From Carallia brachiata (Eukaryota > Streptophyta > Magnoliopsida > Malpighiales > Rhizophoraceae): a stretch of DNA of 64,000 nt. The position numbers and the translations under genes were made by a program. The stretch lies in NCBI GenBank assembly GCA_021464245.1, contig JADCRB010000025.1, positions 5,211,903 to 5,275,902 of the forward strand, written 5' to 3'. Under the pieces are notes generated by a model, which saw only the letters and a program-made list of their open reading frames with translations, had not been told where the DNA came from and made no database searches. This document shows positions 22,567 through 35,893 of this stretch, in pieces. Positions within the stretch are counted from its first letter, which is position 1, and the number at the start of each line of letters is the position of its first letter.

Positions 22567-25500
22567 GATGTATACCTACATTATCCAACTTTCACCTTTG
22601 GTTGCAAGTCAGCCACTATTTATTAAAAAACATGTTAACTATAAATAAAGATTAAAATTCAACGAGGTGGGTCTGCTTCTAATCCGTATGTTCAATTTCT
22701 CGCACTTTTTTATAAATAAAAAGATTAAAAAAAACAAAAAAAAAAACAACATTAATCCTAAGATGAGATTGAACCCAGTTGTGTTCAGTGGCGCCTCCGT
22801 GCTTATGGGATTCGACAACGACAAAGGCATGGGCAATGGATATCAAACTCACGAGAAGACAAAATAAAATCTCTCTTGCCCCATACTTTGCGGATAGGAT
22901 CAGTTTCTAGTTTCCTTTCCATGCACATATACGCAAAAGCAAAATTCAATCAATGGATATCGGATAGGATAATATTGCAGTATATGTATATAAGTTGCTT
23001 GACTTCTTCCATGTTACAGAAGAAGACCAAAACCAAACAAACTGAAACTGACTACTCCATGAAAAGTCAGCAGAGCACCCATTCAACCGAGGAATGGGCT
23101 CGCTGTGTCTTAGCTAGGACAGGCGTGTAAGGAAGCTAAACAACTAGATCATTACGAATTCATATATATACAATCGAAGAGAATATTTACTTGCTGGCTC
23201 CTTGGGTTCTCCATGGCCACTTAGACTCGTGTTGATAAGAGCCTTATCCACACGAGTTTATTGTGCTGTATATAGAGCTCTTTTCGGCTTTATGTCTAAG
23301 AGATCATTCTAGTTAGCTTTTGGAGCACATGGGGTTTGTAAACATGCATGTCCATACGCACAGTTTAGCCAAGAAGTTTGGATAGTCACGCCTATATGGT
23401 TATTATCCAACATTTTTCAGGAATTTTCTCAATTTGACTTTGTTTTTTTCAATAAGGAGGCTGCTAGTCCAAAAAAAAAAAGAAAAAGAAAATAGGGTCT
23501 CATAATTCGAATACAGAATCCAGAGTTTTCAATAAATTATCTCAAATAATTGTATTAGAAACATGTGACTTAGAATTTGGCTTCCAATTTACTATACTAA
23601 TTGTGAGAGCAACAAAAAATAATAATAATGATAAAGTGGGACCATTTGATTGAAAAATTAAGTTAGGGTTAATTTTATTGAATATGATACCGGTCTCTAT
23701 TACACTTAAGAAAATGAACAAATATAACAAAGATATATTTTTTTTAATATCAGGTTAACATCGTTGGCTGCCTGTCCAATATTTTGAAAAAAAAATTTCT
23801 TCACAAGAGCACTCAAAAAAAAAAAAAAAAGGGAAAAAGAAAATGTGAGACGTCTAAAGAAGTTACTTTTGTACAACTTTGTCCTTGGCCTGTTTATCCT
23901 CCATGTACGTAGTTGTACAGATGGATAGTGCCGCTGGGCAAGATGGAAGCAAAATTATCACTTCTCCTTTCTTTCTTTTTTTTTTTTTTTTTTATCATAA
24001 GTATATGGTGGGAGCTAATTAACCAATCATTATCAATGGAATTGATAAAGAAGATGGGAATCCTTATAGAACATTACATGGGGGTGATTACTAGGAAGAG
24101 GAAATTTCATAAAAAAAAACTCTAAAATTAATAATTATATATATGAATGTATATACTTGTCCGCATCCCACAAATACTCTTGAGACATATTTATCATAAA
24201 TTTATTATCAAGTATATTAATTCCTGTGCTCCCCAACGTCCCATAAAAACATAGATAAGAAAAACGATAGTGGGTGCGTGTGTGAGAGAGAAAGAGAAAG
24301 TTTAATTAGGTCTTTTTTTTTTTGTTTATCTATAATGAAGATGACAATGTCGACATGTAAAGAGTGAGGTAAAAACTAAGATTCAAATTCTAGTATTCTA
24401 AAAAATTATCGCCTCCAACCATCTTAACTATTGTCCTTTTTTTAAGTATTACAAATGGCAGGCAAATGTGGATCTAAGAGGTCTTAATCACAGAATTGAA
24501 GGAGCAACCGTCCTCCGGCCCGACGTGACGAATCACTGTGTCTTGGAATTGCTATTTTACGGCAAAACCGTGTTCGCCCATGCAAGACGAAAGTCGGTGG
24601 TCCATTTCCTTTTTCATAGAAAATGTATGGAAATATTCTTTCTATATATATACATGATTAGTCAACTTCATAGAAAAAGGAACTGAATTTCATCTTTTTG
24701 GCTTTTTGATGAATAACCTTAATTGCAATAAAACTTAAGCATCGAACTTCAATTTAAGAAGAGATCGATAATTAATTAATTCCTAAAACTTATATGCATG
24801 GGGCCGAGATTTCTATCATGTCAATAAGAATATGTAGCTTTGTGGCATCTTTTGCTTCATAATATGGGAGTCTGCAAATTGTCCTCCCAGCTGGCACAAT
24901 ATTCACCTTGCGAAATATTTCCTCCTCACCTTCTCTCTGTGGGGCAGGACATGGTCTGGCAATTCTCTCAATCTACCTATCCTTTAAGCTTCTATGTATA
25001 AATCGTCCCTTTTCATTTTCGAGAAATTTTTCTATTTTGGGTAGAACTTTATGGATATGCCCACCCTAACTATATCAAATCTTGAGGGAAACCTTTGGCT
25101 TGTCTTACATTGCATTTGTCTTTTATGTGTGTGTATACATATATACACGTACATATTTAAAAGTGCATTGTGTGGTGAACTATACACCCCACTATTAAAC
25201 CTGATAGATTTAAGATAAATATTTAATCCCTTACACATTTTGTAATGTGTCCTCTTGATGACAATTGTCCACAACCACAATTTGTAGTAGGAAAACACTT
25301 GGTAAGATTTTTTAAATATAATCAAAGTGATATGTGTTATTAAATAATTAAAATTAAAAATAATAAAAGTTATTATATGCTGTTAGATAAACTGAGTGAC
25401 TATTTTAATATTTAGTAGAGTCCTTTGCATTAATGCTAATTACGATGGGCAATATACTTACAGCTACATTAGTAACCAGCCGGCAACAAGCGATTTAAAA

Positions 25501-26544
25501 GTATGGTTCTATGAATAAGGGCAAGTACTATTTCACTTTGGTTATGCTACGCTAATAAAAGAGAGAGATGCAAAGTGGTTACTCGCGTCCACCTACATGA
25601 TTCACCGGAATCAAGACATATTGAAATCACGAGACATTGTTGGAAACCAAAGCAAATGGAATTGGCTTCGCGTACCCATCTTTTGCTCTCAACCATACAG
25701 ATATATTTCTTTCATAAACAACAATAAATTTCCTCATGGACAAAGATGAAACCACAGCCGACCCATGAGATATTTTAAGCCAGATATTTTCAAGTTAACA
25801 CTTGGGAGACGTGTAATTTCCCCTTCTTTCAGATTGTCCCTTTCAAACTTTCACGAACCAACCATGACAACTAGTCAAGACAAGACTAATGTCAACCGCC
25901 AACAAATTGGAGTTTAATTTAGATATTCATTTTAAACAAAAAAAAAAAATTACCTATGCTTTTTTTATTTTTAACGTGGTCATAAGGTTACCTTGAAAAT
26001 TTTCCACGAATTCCAAGTCGAAACTTCAAATTCAAAAGTTGGAGTTCTTACGTGGAAAGTAGTTTTTGGAATCTAATCTAGTTAAAGACATTAATTCCTC
26101 CCAAAATTAAGAAAATTAAAAGTGAAAGAAGACAAGTTGTGATATTCAAAGTCACACATAAAACAGCTAGAAATTTTCATTCATTGAAGAAATCATAACA
26201 CTTAACACGACTGAGATACTTACTCGAAAGCTACTAATCACCAAATTACACATTCATTGGCTCCTTCTGCGATCACAAACTACAGCACACTTGGACTTAA
26301 ACCCCACACCCCAGAATTAAAAAAAAAAAAAAAAAACCGAAATTAGACAACAGTTAAATCGATCCATGGTACATACATACACGAACACAACTAACGAAAC
26401 CGAAAATGATGACCCAACAAAAGAGACAAAGAGAGACGGAGGACACAAATTAATGCACAACAATTAAGGACAAGTGGTAGTTAGTGGTTTGCCAGTAACG
26501 ACTACCACGTGTCTCTCACGAGCGTGTGGAGATACATCGTGCCT

Positions 26545-26892
26545 CTACATGTCCCTCACTTCGAACACGTTACGGTTGTTGACGACAATATCATACATGT
26601 GCCTGGACTTGAGCTTGGTGAAGTCCTTAGGGAGAGAAATTAGGTGAACTGTGGATCGCTTGTGGAATTGGAGGAGGTCCGGGTCATCATAGTACCTTTC
26701 CCACCCAAGTGAGTAAAGCTTGCGTTCAAGATCAGCGTAGGAAGTTATGACTTCATTGGTTGGGATGTGGACCAGCACCTTCCGGCGAGTACTAGTGCTA
26801 GCGGAGCCCTGCCTGTTTCCGTCCAAGGATTCGGCACCCGGGTTCTCCACTAGCCGAACCACGCCGTTCTTGAAAACCCAAACACCAGACAT
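26545..26892 (-). CDS. FPF1-like: Flowering-promoting factor 1-like protein
   Basis: Intronless gene for a 115-residue protein, the usual FPF1-family size. It begins [20 protein letters not shown], the family signature, and continues with [39 protein letters not shown], and ends [15 protein letters not shown] start at the second in-frame ATG (26892); the upstream one (26901) adds MRE, which the family lacks. FPF1 proteins are small plant proteins tied to gibberellin-linked flowering and root growth; the biochemical role is unknown. A Ser/Thr-rich stretch at residues 20-37 is the variable part. No lesion is seen. A TATA box lies about 125 bp upstream. Confidence 0.97.
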   Translation of the reverse strand: MSGVWVFKNGVVRLVENPGAESLDGNRQGSASTSTRRKVLVHIPTNEVITSYADLERKLYSLGWERYYDDPDLLQFHKRSTVHLISLPKDFTKLKSRHMYDIVVNNRNVFEVRDM

Positions 26893-27016
26893 TTCTCTCA
26901 CCCTGCAGCTAAGGCAAGGAACTATAAATATGAAGAATTTCTATAGTGTTTTTTGTATGTGTGTATGTACTGTGGCTTGCAAGCTTGGATATGGAGTTGG
27001 CCATGGCTTACTATGG

Positions 27017-27024
27017 TATTTATA
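27017..27024 (-). promoter_or_regulatory. TATA box of the FPF1-like gene
   Basis: The minus strand reads CTATAAATA here. It implies transcription starting near 26985-26990 and a leader of about 95 nt. Confidence 0.7.
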
Positions 27025-27689
27025 GAGTCGACAGTGGTGCGGATGCATCTATGGGCATGTTTGGATATGTAAGTCATACTCTAGCTAAGGTGGGACCCAG
27101 TTGAGGGCAGGGTCTAAAGCGCCCTTTTTTTTTTTTTTTGGTGGTGGGGTGGGTGTTTGTTTGGGACATGTTGTAATGTGGGCATAAATAGATTGAGAAG
27201 AATCGAGTTATTTCTTTTTCTTTCTTTCTTTCTTTTTTTTTTTTTTTTCTTAGTCTTCCAATAAGCCCCACAGAGGGGGAATCTTTGTTTCGCTCCGAAA
27301 GGAAAAAGAAATTAGGAATTGGACTCGTTCTGTAGAAGGCTAAAACGAAATAAAAGAATTGTACAAAAAGCAATATTGTGGGTGTACGTAACTATCATAA
27401 AATTTTGTACAGCAAGGATATATTCGTGTCTGCGGGGCAGCATTATAAGAAAGGATGACGATGGTTATGATCTAATTGAGAGAGTGACGGATCTTGGGAC
27501 ATGGAAAATGAATAGAGAACATTTTTAGTGTTGATGCGTGATCTTGTTGACATCTTAGGTGCATTGCAATCCCTAATAGATATTAGAACTTTGTAATTTA
27601 TTATTTTAGAAATTGATTTTTTTTGATTGATTTGAATATCTTACATGCCGATCGAGGTATTCAACCTGGTCAATTAAAAAAAGTTAGGA

Positions 27690-28090
27690 CACGATTATGT
27701 GGATGATTTTTAAGTGACTATTAGGTCACTATTATATGCAATGTAGAAGAAGAAATTATATGAGGTGACAGAAAAATTATATAAAAATTATATGACGTGT
27801 CAAAGTAAATTATAAATGTATCATCAGTTAATAAAAATCAAAAAAATTTTCAATATAGTTACACGGGTTGTATAATTTCTTTTATCACATCGTATAATTT
27901 TTTTATATTTCCTCTACCGTATTACATATCATTTTTTTTAATAGGTGGTTACATGGGTCGTATAATTTTTTCACCACATCATATAATTTTTTATAATTCA
28001 TCTATCACATTATGTAATTTTCTCTATCATATCGTATATAACAATTACTTAATAATTACTTAAAAACAGCCAAATAGGTTTTTTCAAAAA
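27690..28090. mobile_element. Foldback element with repeated TATAATTTTTT motifs
   Basis: The left arm (TTTTTAAGTGACTATTAGG, TCACTATTATATGCAATG, AAATTATATGAGGTGACA) matches the reverse complement of the right arm (TTTTTAAGTAATTATTAAG, TAATTGTTATATACGATAT, AAATTACATAATGTGATA). Inside, short units of the form CATCRTATAATTTTT recur several times. It is non-coding. Boundaries are approximate and no target duplication is clear. Confidence 0.55.
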
Positions 28091-30797
28091 ATTGTTCATG
28101 TAGAGGTCAATTTTAGACGTCTAAACGGATATTATTAATCTGTACATCTGTTTTAGAAGTCTTGCACAATATGTAGGAGCCGCAAATGTGGGAGCGGCTC
28201 CCGACGTGTTTTTTCTGTGGTGGCGGGGAAAGGCCGGAATCCCAATTCTGGCTTTGTTAGAAAGCTGTGAGGTTTCTTTGCCTAACATTGTGCCAAACTA
28301 TTGACTATTTAATTTTCTACATTTTTTGCGTCTAATTGTTATTGTTCCCTTTTTAGTCTCCTTTGCTCTAGTGCATACCCAAGCTTCCACCTAGTAGTTT
28401 TCTTCTCCATTCCCTGATTTCTAAGGTTTCATAGTTCAGAGTGATAGCTTTAGTTCACTGTTGAATTTTGTTTGAAATGTAACGGCAGCAATAGTATAGT
28501 TAATCAGAAATTGCACAATTGTGAGAAAATTAACAAGCAATGATCATAAAGGTAGCAAGCTAGGAAATATCTTAGATCATGATTAGGAGATATCATGGAT
28601 TTTATTGGATTGCATGTTTACTCGCCTAGTAGCAGTTAATTTTGTTATTGATTCTTTTATTAAAAGAGTAGTGTTAGAGATTCGAATTTCATAATTTGAA
28701 TGTGAGAATTTTTATTTTTTATATTTGTAGTTTTCTTTTGGTGACAATTGAAGTTTTTTTCGGCTCCTTTGTTGTAATCTTTTTTTTTTTTAATAAAATT
28801 GCTTATACCCATTCAGCAAATAAAAAAAATGATCATAGTGTAGCAAGTAGCTAACTTTTTTTTATTTTTTATTTATGGCAGTAAGCAGCAACTTGGAATT
28901 GCATAAAGGCATGTAAGATTCTGGCACCAATTTAACCCTGCAAAAAAAAAGGTGACGAGTATATCTGTACAGGGCTTTAGGGTACATTCATTTCTTCCAA
29001 TCCAGCACTCCTGGTCAAGTAAGCTTCATTATGCAGCCCACTTCGTGTGCTACATTGGTCCTGCGACAGAGACCTATAAGTTATAATCCCGACCAGAGCC
29101 ACCACTGCCTTTCTCTCCACCAAGATTTCTATCCTTACATATAACTTATGTCTTTCCTTTTCAGTTTGGTCCAGTATCTTGTACATAAGACCGACCCACC
29201 AATGTTTTCTGGCCGTTTCTCTTTTGCTTCTCTATTTGAATTCCACCAAAACATATACGAAAAATGAAGTTGATTTCCTAGATTGTTTTAAGAATGACTC
29301 GTAAAGCTAGCTGAATTATGCTTCCTTTTTTGATTTCTTACACACAAGCAAATCGGTTGGTCTTTGATGATGGATGGTTATCGATTGACAAGTAAATTTT
29401 TTTTTTTTTTTTGTTATTAGAGAGTTTAGTGAGATTCTAACTCCGAGTCTCTATTAACTAAAGAGATCAGTAGCTAACCAAACAAAGCTGAGTAGTTACT
29501 AAATAACAACTTATTAATGACAAATGATTTGATTAAATTGTAATTGACAAAATTGGCAATTTCCGGTACGAAAGTGAAGGGCAAGTCTTAATATAATGTT
29601 GAGCTTATTGGTCACAAGTTCGAAAAACTGAGCCTCTTCAAAATTGACATTTTAATTAGTTGCTGGATTGCGCCACAGCTACTGCAAATTTAAAACTTTG
29701 AGCCACAGCAGCAGGCATCATTTTCTTTTAAAATTCCACGTTCACACTCCTTCAAAAATCCAAATCAAAATTTGATAGAAACATGCAACGAATGGCTACT
29801 GCTCATGCCTAACAACTTTGAAAGGGACCGATTGTGAGTCGAATGACAATATTCTTTTAGATTGCTTGCACAAAAAACTTGATTCGATTTCGCTTTCAAG
29901 ATCATTCTAGTATTATTGTTGCAAGTAATTCTTTCCTGGAGATCACATCACAAGCGCATCCTTTTGAACATGTCATGCTTAGCAGCATATAGGGGGCATT
30001 ATACCCACCACAAACGGATGTAGATGGGGTTTGGCTGTGGAACGTCAATACTGAAATCTAGGATAGTTTCGCAAACAGGTTACAATTTGTCACTGAAAAA
30101 TCAGGTAATGACGAGTTACATAAACTTTCAATCTTTCCGGAAGGGCCTCTAATTTTCTACCATTTGAGAAGCTTGTTGGCCATATCTTTGTACTTATCAC
30201 TTGAATACAGAGGGTATATTGCTAACCCCACTGTGGGAAAAGATATGGAGACGCGCAAAAACATAGACACGAGAGTGGATGCATTGTAATAAGCGGTTTT
30301 ATTTTTGTAACAAACAGCTTAAATTTTGCAACAACAAAACCGTCCGTTGAGTACAATGCGTTGACACCCGCGTTTATTTTTTGTGTCCATATAATTGAAC
30401 CCTTTGAAAAATCACTGTAGTATTAAAAAACAGTGTCGATCCTTTTTATCCAACAAGCTAACACAAATTGAAAAAATGCCAACCTATGGCTGCGATATAG
30501 CACCCTGGCGTAGCTATCTCCTAAGTACAACGTTCGTTGTACTGGTGTGCATTGCAAACCTTCCTAGCTGGGTTAAAGACCGTTTCCTTCACATTAATTG
30601 TAGGTCTAATTTGAGGAAGTGAAACTTAATGCATTAGATCATCTCTCCTAAATGTAGAATTAAGCAGCTAGGGATGCCACTAGGTAGAATGATATTTGTA
30701 CACGAAAGTAAAATTCTCTCTTAAAGTGAATTTCTAGAAAATTTTATGTTCTTCTTAATCAATGTTCAGTATCTTTAGTATAAATATAAATAAATAA

Positions 30798-30798
<1 letters not shown>

Positions 30799-30830
<32 letters not shown>
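30799..30830. repeat. Compound (TA)n(CA)n microsatellite
   Basis: Six TA units run directly into ten CA units. Confidence 0.95.
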
Positions 30831-30832
<2 letters not shown>

Positions 30833-31744
30833 ATATAGATGGCCCAGCAGTGGCACTCTCTTGGGCGTGAACTTATTCTTCACAATATTAGTTTAGATAT
30901 TACAAAGCAGAAACCAAATTGGTATGCATAAAGTTGAGTATTTTCTTTTCTATTATAATGGCATATTTCAGAGATCATTGGGAACTTTTATTCTAAAGAA
31001 AAGGGGTTAGAAAGAAGGAATTGGAATAAAAATCAAATCAAAGCTAATATAGAGTTTTATTATCCTTAGTTTTATGCCTAACTTTGATTAAAAGAGAAGG
31101 AATGAGGCCATCTACGGTGTTTTAGAGAATAAAGTGCTGAAACAATTGGAATGTAGGATCAATTCCCTCATAAGAGCAGATCAAGGTGGGGTTAATCTCG
31201 TGTTCATATTCCATAATTCCTCGATAATGACAAGATCGATTTCATTCTAATCAAGTTAAAGATGGATAGGATTAAAATTTGTAATATAGGTTCTGCAACC
31301 ATTTTAAATGCGAATCATCAATTAATCAATGAAAAACTGTTTCTTTTCCACGTTCATTTATAGAAAGGTATATATGTACCTCCCTTTTTTTCCAGGTGCA
31401 TAGATAGCTACAAATTGCAAGCTAGCATTTTCACATATACCTCCTTTCTTTTGTTTTTGTTTTTTTTTTGACAAAGGTAATTCACATTATTAATAAAAGA
31501 TGTAAATAGAAGATACAACCTAGTTGTAGTAGCACTAATTGAAGTGATGAAAGATATGTGTCTTTTTTTAAATAATAGTTATTTTTTATGTTGCAAATAA
31601 AAAAGTAATGATAATAAAAGATGTAAATAGCGAGTACTAAAAAAAAAAAAATGTAAATAGCCACCATAAAAATACGTAACAGAATAACTTCCTACACGAG
31701 GTAACTTTTCAACAATCATGCATTTGACAAAATGATACTGATCT

Positions 31745-31815
31745 GCGCATCTGGTGTAGTGGTATCATAGTACCCTCCCACGGTACTGACCGGGGTTCGA
31801 TTCCCCGGATGCGCA
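31745..31815 (+). tRNA. tRNA-Gly(CCC): tRNA-Gly, anticodon CCC
   Basis: The 71-nt gene folds as a cloverleaf. Acceptor arms are GCGCATC and GATGCGC with discriminator A. The A box is TGGTGTAGTGGTA. The anticodon stem GTACC/GGTAC closes the loop CTCCCAC, giving anticodon CCC, which reads GGG. The T arm is CCGGGGTTCGATTCCCCGG. There is no intron and no encoded CCA, as in nuclear genes. A TTTT stop signal begins at 31817 just downstream, and a CAA element lies upstream. It looks functional. Confidence 0.96.
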
Positions 31816-33106
31816 CATTTTGTCCACACGTTTAGACGGGCCTCTGATCCTACAGGGTATGAACAAAAAGTTCCACATTTCTGTCGATCATTAAATGATC
31901 CACAATCAATCGTTAACATATTTGAAGGTTCGCCTTGTACAACTATTATGGCGAACAACATCTTTTTCAGTCGATATTAAGCAAACAATATTTGATCAAG
32001 CACCATCAAAGCGGCATACAGGTGACCACGGTATTTGGCATAATCTCAAAAGCAGGAGATAATCAGCTCACCGTAAGTTAACAAAGGCAGTGAGCGAATG
32101 AAGAATCCAATTAGCATTTTGGGCAAAAAAATTTTACATTGTACTGCTGTACGCAGTGGAGAAAATTCAGCAAATATAATAACTCGATGGGATTCTGTTT
32201 AGGACGGAAGGTTTGATTCTCCACATCATCATTCGTTGCCAAGAAAGATTCGGCTGTGTTTTATTCGTAGCATATACTACCATATATTAGTCCTACGTCC
32301 AACCCAATTAACATCCTTTCAGCTGAAGCCAAGTTGGGCGGCCGATACCAATTCTAATGCAACATATAGAAATCACAGTTCAACTGTAAGGGGATTCCGT
32401 AGCCATTTTAAACCGAAATCTACTATCAAGGCCTAATATGCAATTACGGAAACTTAACCTTTGTCACGGTATGAACCAAGCATCTGATCTCACATCCAAA
32501 TCAACATCACCTGTTCCTCCCACTCATCAGATACATTAATAAACAAGCAAGTGATAACCTTGGAGTGGAAAAATGTAAATCCCCTTCGACTACTATCTAC
32601 TCCTTGATGTGAAGGTCCATGGAGGGAAAAATCCGATCAGTTATCCCGTCAACAGCTATGTAGAACTACCGAATTACAAGGCTTTATCAAGTACAATAAC
32701 GTTGTATTCCTATTACCATTATGTAGGATGTCATTAGCCATGTAACATGCTCCCCAGCATGATTCCAGTCGCATCAGATCGTTCAAATATACATCATTGC
32801 AAAGTCATAAGCAACTGATTTCGATTTGCCATCAGGAACCAAATTATTATTGTCAATTGGAAGCCAAAGCCAACATAAAGGTGATCTTTTAACTATGCCT
32901 GGGAAAAATCTACGAGGACGCACAATCAAATAGATTGTGAAAGATCAATAATCGACAGAACCACAGCAACAACATTGTATTAATCAAATCAGAGAAGTCA
33001 CAATTGAGACATAAGACCCACTTACTTTAGGCCCAATTTTCCGCAAAATAAGAAAAACTAATCATCTAAAATCCCCAAAGTCCATAGAAAACCCACAAAA
33101 ATTCAG
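31816..33106. other. Spacer without recognisable genes
   Basis: Moderate base composition but no frame with family features on either strand. I see no repeats worth naming. Confidence 0.5.
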
Positions 33107-33878
33107 TCAAAGCTCATCCTCCATCCTCAACTAGTCACCAATATCCGCCTGGTGATACACCACAATCCCATTAGGATCCAATTTCCTGCAATCCTGAGTC
33201 GATTTCGCAGCGGTCCCCAACCCCAACGGCACATCAGACATGGAAAACACGACAACACCATCATTAGCCTTAGAACTATCAGTAATCCTCCCCAACCACC
33301 TTTCAAAACGTGGTTACCGTACAAAAACATTTCCGAGGTGGGTTTTAGCCAGATTTTATTCTTGGCGTTAACGGAAAAGAGATTCAGGCCCTGGATGGTC
33401 AAGTGAAAGCTGCCTCCCTCCGTGAATTTGCCTATGCAGGTCCCCAGAGAGGCCAAATTGGCGCGGCAAATGTTGGTGGCTCGCTTCACCAGGGACTCGC
33501 TGACTTAGTACACCTTGTTCTTGTGGAACCTGAAGCAGTAGCCACCTGCGTTCTGGTCGGGCCCCTCTGTTTTTTGTGTTTGAATTGTTAAAAAATGGTA
33601 AGAAAAAAATTGTGAAAAATAAAATTATTTAAATTGATAGAAAGATTAAAAAAATAAAAATAATAAAAAGAAAATAAATGATAATTTATAAAAAAGTAAA
33701 ATTTATTATTTTAATTAATAAAAAATTATAAATAAAATATATAATATTATTTTTTAATTAAAATTTTTCAATTATTTTCTTTTCTCATTAAATTATTTTA
33801 AACCAAACACACAGTTGCCCGTGAACTTGAAGAGCTTGTCGAACACGGCCTGCTTTCGTTCTCGTCAAGAGGCCTCAT
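33107..33878 (-). pseudogene. NIP7: NIP7 (60S ribosome biogenesis) pseudogene
   Basis: NIP7 is a small PUA-domain protein of 60S subunit assembly. Minus-strand pieces in order: MRPLDENE at 33878, then (frame lost) [82 protein letters not shown]; then, in another frame, [12 protein letters not shown] and [17 protein letters not shown], ending LRMEDEL. Lesions: a frameshift near residue 8; about 12-15 codons replaced by a foldback insertion (33576-33811); TAA after NKVY; a frameshift after GGWG; TAG before LRMEDEL. Apart from the insertion there are no introns, which suggests a processed copy, though no poly(A) tail remains visible. It cannot make NIP7. Confidence 0.93.
33576..33811. mobile_element. 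MITE-like insertion inside the NIP7 pseudogene
   Basis: A block of almost pure A/T about 236 bp long interrupts the NIP7 sequence. Its left end GTGTTTGAATTGTTAAAAAA and the inverted right end GTGTTTGGTTTAAAATAATT are alike. Ends of this type also bound the elements at 9183-9401 and 63469-63682. Some NIP7 codons at the insertion point are missing, so the event, or later decay, removed sequence. Confidence 0.7.
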
Positions 33879-35792
33879 TTGTGATGATTTTTCGTCCTTT
33901 ACAATAACAAGGTGAATGGGAGAAAGTAAAGAGACTGGATCAAAGATAAAACGAGACAAGGGAGTTGCAGCAACCCACGAAAAAAAAAAGAAAAAAAAAA
34001 AGAAAGGGGAAAGAAAAATTGTAAAACCCCTGGATAGATGTAGGTAGGGTTTATGTTGATTGGTAATCAGATCAACCGAAATTTGGGACTGTGGATATTT
34101 GGGCTAGGATGGGGTCGTCCCATTGAAATGGGCGTCCAAAGCCTAGCATTGCAGGCCCAATATTCTTCTCCAAGACACATCAATAAGTCGGTTGGATTTT
34201 ACTCAACTAACCATAAGTATTAGTTTAAATAATCATTGGTCTTATTGACAAAGATTAGAAGTTTGACTTCAACCACAACTTTCTCCCTTTTCTTGTGTAT
34301 GCATTTATCCTTCTCATAAGACAAAAAAAAAAAAAAAAATCTCACTCAACTAATGAACTCTAGTTCACTTGTATTAGAGTCATCTTATATTATTGAAGAT
34401 CTCACTTCAAATTTCAATTAATTTCACTCATAACCAAATATATTTTTCAATTCAATTGGACCAAAAGGAATATTGAATAAGAACGAAAAGTTATTGGGTA
34501 ATGTAGTTTTTTTTTTTTAAAGAAAATGATAAAGTAAAAGTAGCGCTCATTTATTTGAAATATTGCACTCAATTTGAGAAGAAATACTGTACTTTTGATT
34601 GATTAAAACGAGCATAATACTAGCTTATAAATGTAGGTTTAATCCTACTAAATGTATTAAGAGAACTCAAACCCCAAACTTCCGATTGGGTAACGTATGC
34701 ATAATTCGGATTCTAAGAGCTCGGTCTATGTCTTAAAGTAATAAACGTAGGATGAGTTGGAAAGAGTGGGCAAATGGGCCTAAGAACAAATATATAAAAT
34801 CGTTAAAAGTTGCTGGACGGGGCACTGCGACGAGGTGCCGACGCGCGCAGTGTCTCGCCCAATCATGTTTTTTCAGTCCCCTATTATATGGGCTACAAAG
34901 CGGAAAAAAAAAAAAAAACAAAAAAACCCCACCCGTCCAAGCCCGTCTACATTGACCCGCATGTAGGCGGACTCATATATAATCCAGTTCAAGCATTCTT
35001 GTGCTTCTTGCGAGTTGGACCTAATCTAAATTTGTTAGGTATGGAGCTATCTAGAATGCCATTGTAAACATTAGCATCATTGACCTCTCAGGCTGCTATT
35101 TATTTGTTGAATTCAGAAAGTTCGAGGGTTTGGCTTGGATTGAAAGGCTTGAAATGCACTCTTTCAAAATTTCCCAATGGACTTTAAGTTTTATTTTATA
35201 AGAAATATTGGAGAATAGTTGGGAAAAAAGTTTTTCATTTTGTAACTTGTAAGCACACATTTTTTGGAGAGTAATTAGAAATACCCATTACTAAAATCAA
35301 AGAAAGTTCCACTATCAATTCATGTTCAACAAAATTGAGTCCACCTACAGATCAAACACAAATTACCACTAACTACTATGAACACAATAGAAACTCAAAA
35401 ACTCATACAATTTGAGACACCGTTGGAAGTTACTCGGAGTAGCTTGAACGCAATCTCATTCTACTGACTGACAGCAAGAGCAAATTTAAGGTACTGTTAA
35501 AAGGGATGGCTTACATCCTTACATGTTGTCATGTTCACATTAAATTGCTGGATTTCCTTTTCCTTTTATATTTTGATACTTCAAAGAATTCATTCTTTTA
35601 CAGTGAAGGGAACCTTTTTTTTTTTTTTAATGAAATTGATTCTTTTACTCTAATTATCCTATGAATCGTGATTCATCAAAAGCATGAAGATCACAAGAAA
35701 GCGCCATAGAAATAAAATACATCAAGCAAACAACTAGTACAAGTTAAGACAAGTGATCGAGAAATTAAATACATATAAAGAAACGAGATAAT
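33879..35792. other. Spacer
   Basis: Non-coding. The small forward and reverse frames around 34733-35067 overlap one another around A/T runs and lack family features. Confidence 0.5.
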
Positions 35793-35893
35793 CGATCCAA
35801 ATCCGCCAACCTGCGTCATACCCTGCCTCACAGGCTCCTGCATCAGACACTAAATCTCCAACAAAAGGGACACCCAGCTAGCAAGCATTCCTC
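35793..35893 (-). pseudogene. Out-of-frame remnant of the SRC2 glycine-zipper tail
   Basis: Directly after the stop of the first SRC2-type gene, the minus strand still encodes tail pieces in other frames: GLVGGMLA in one, then VGDLVSDAGA and AGYDAG in another. The intact copy at 43519 ends GLLGGLLIGDLVSDIGFADG in frame. At least two frame changes therefore separate the reading frame from its old tail. Confidence 0.8.

Larger units (their letters stand above)
19072..26544. other. 7.5-kb gene-poor spacer
   Basis: No real gene found on either strand. The open frames are short, AT-driven and featureless. It holds a local 78-bp duplication (19575-19770), a poly(A)-tailed segment (ending 22445), an 18-bp direct repeat pair (22454-22566), T and A runs, and near the right end the 3' flank of the FPF1-like gene. 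Confidence 0.6.
27026..31744. other. Gene-poor spacer
   Basis: No gene supported. The open frames are short and unlike known families. It contains a T-rich tract with CTTT units (about 27219-27250), a foldback region (27690-28090), and a TA/CA microsatellite (30799-30830). Confidence 0.6.

Noticed and set aside
27090..27373. A minus-strand frame with many Lys and Pro residues upstream of the FPF1-like gene.
   Set aside because: Made of homopolymer and CTTT runs; no conserved features.
30799..30830. A CRISPR-like or satellite array.
   Set aside because: Simple dinucleotide repeat; no spacer-repeat structure occurs anywhere in the window.
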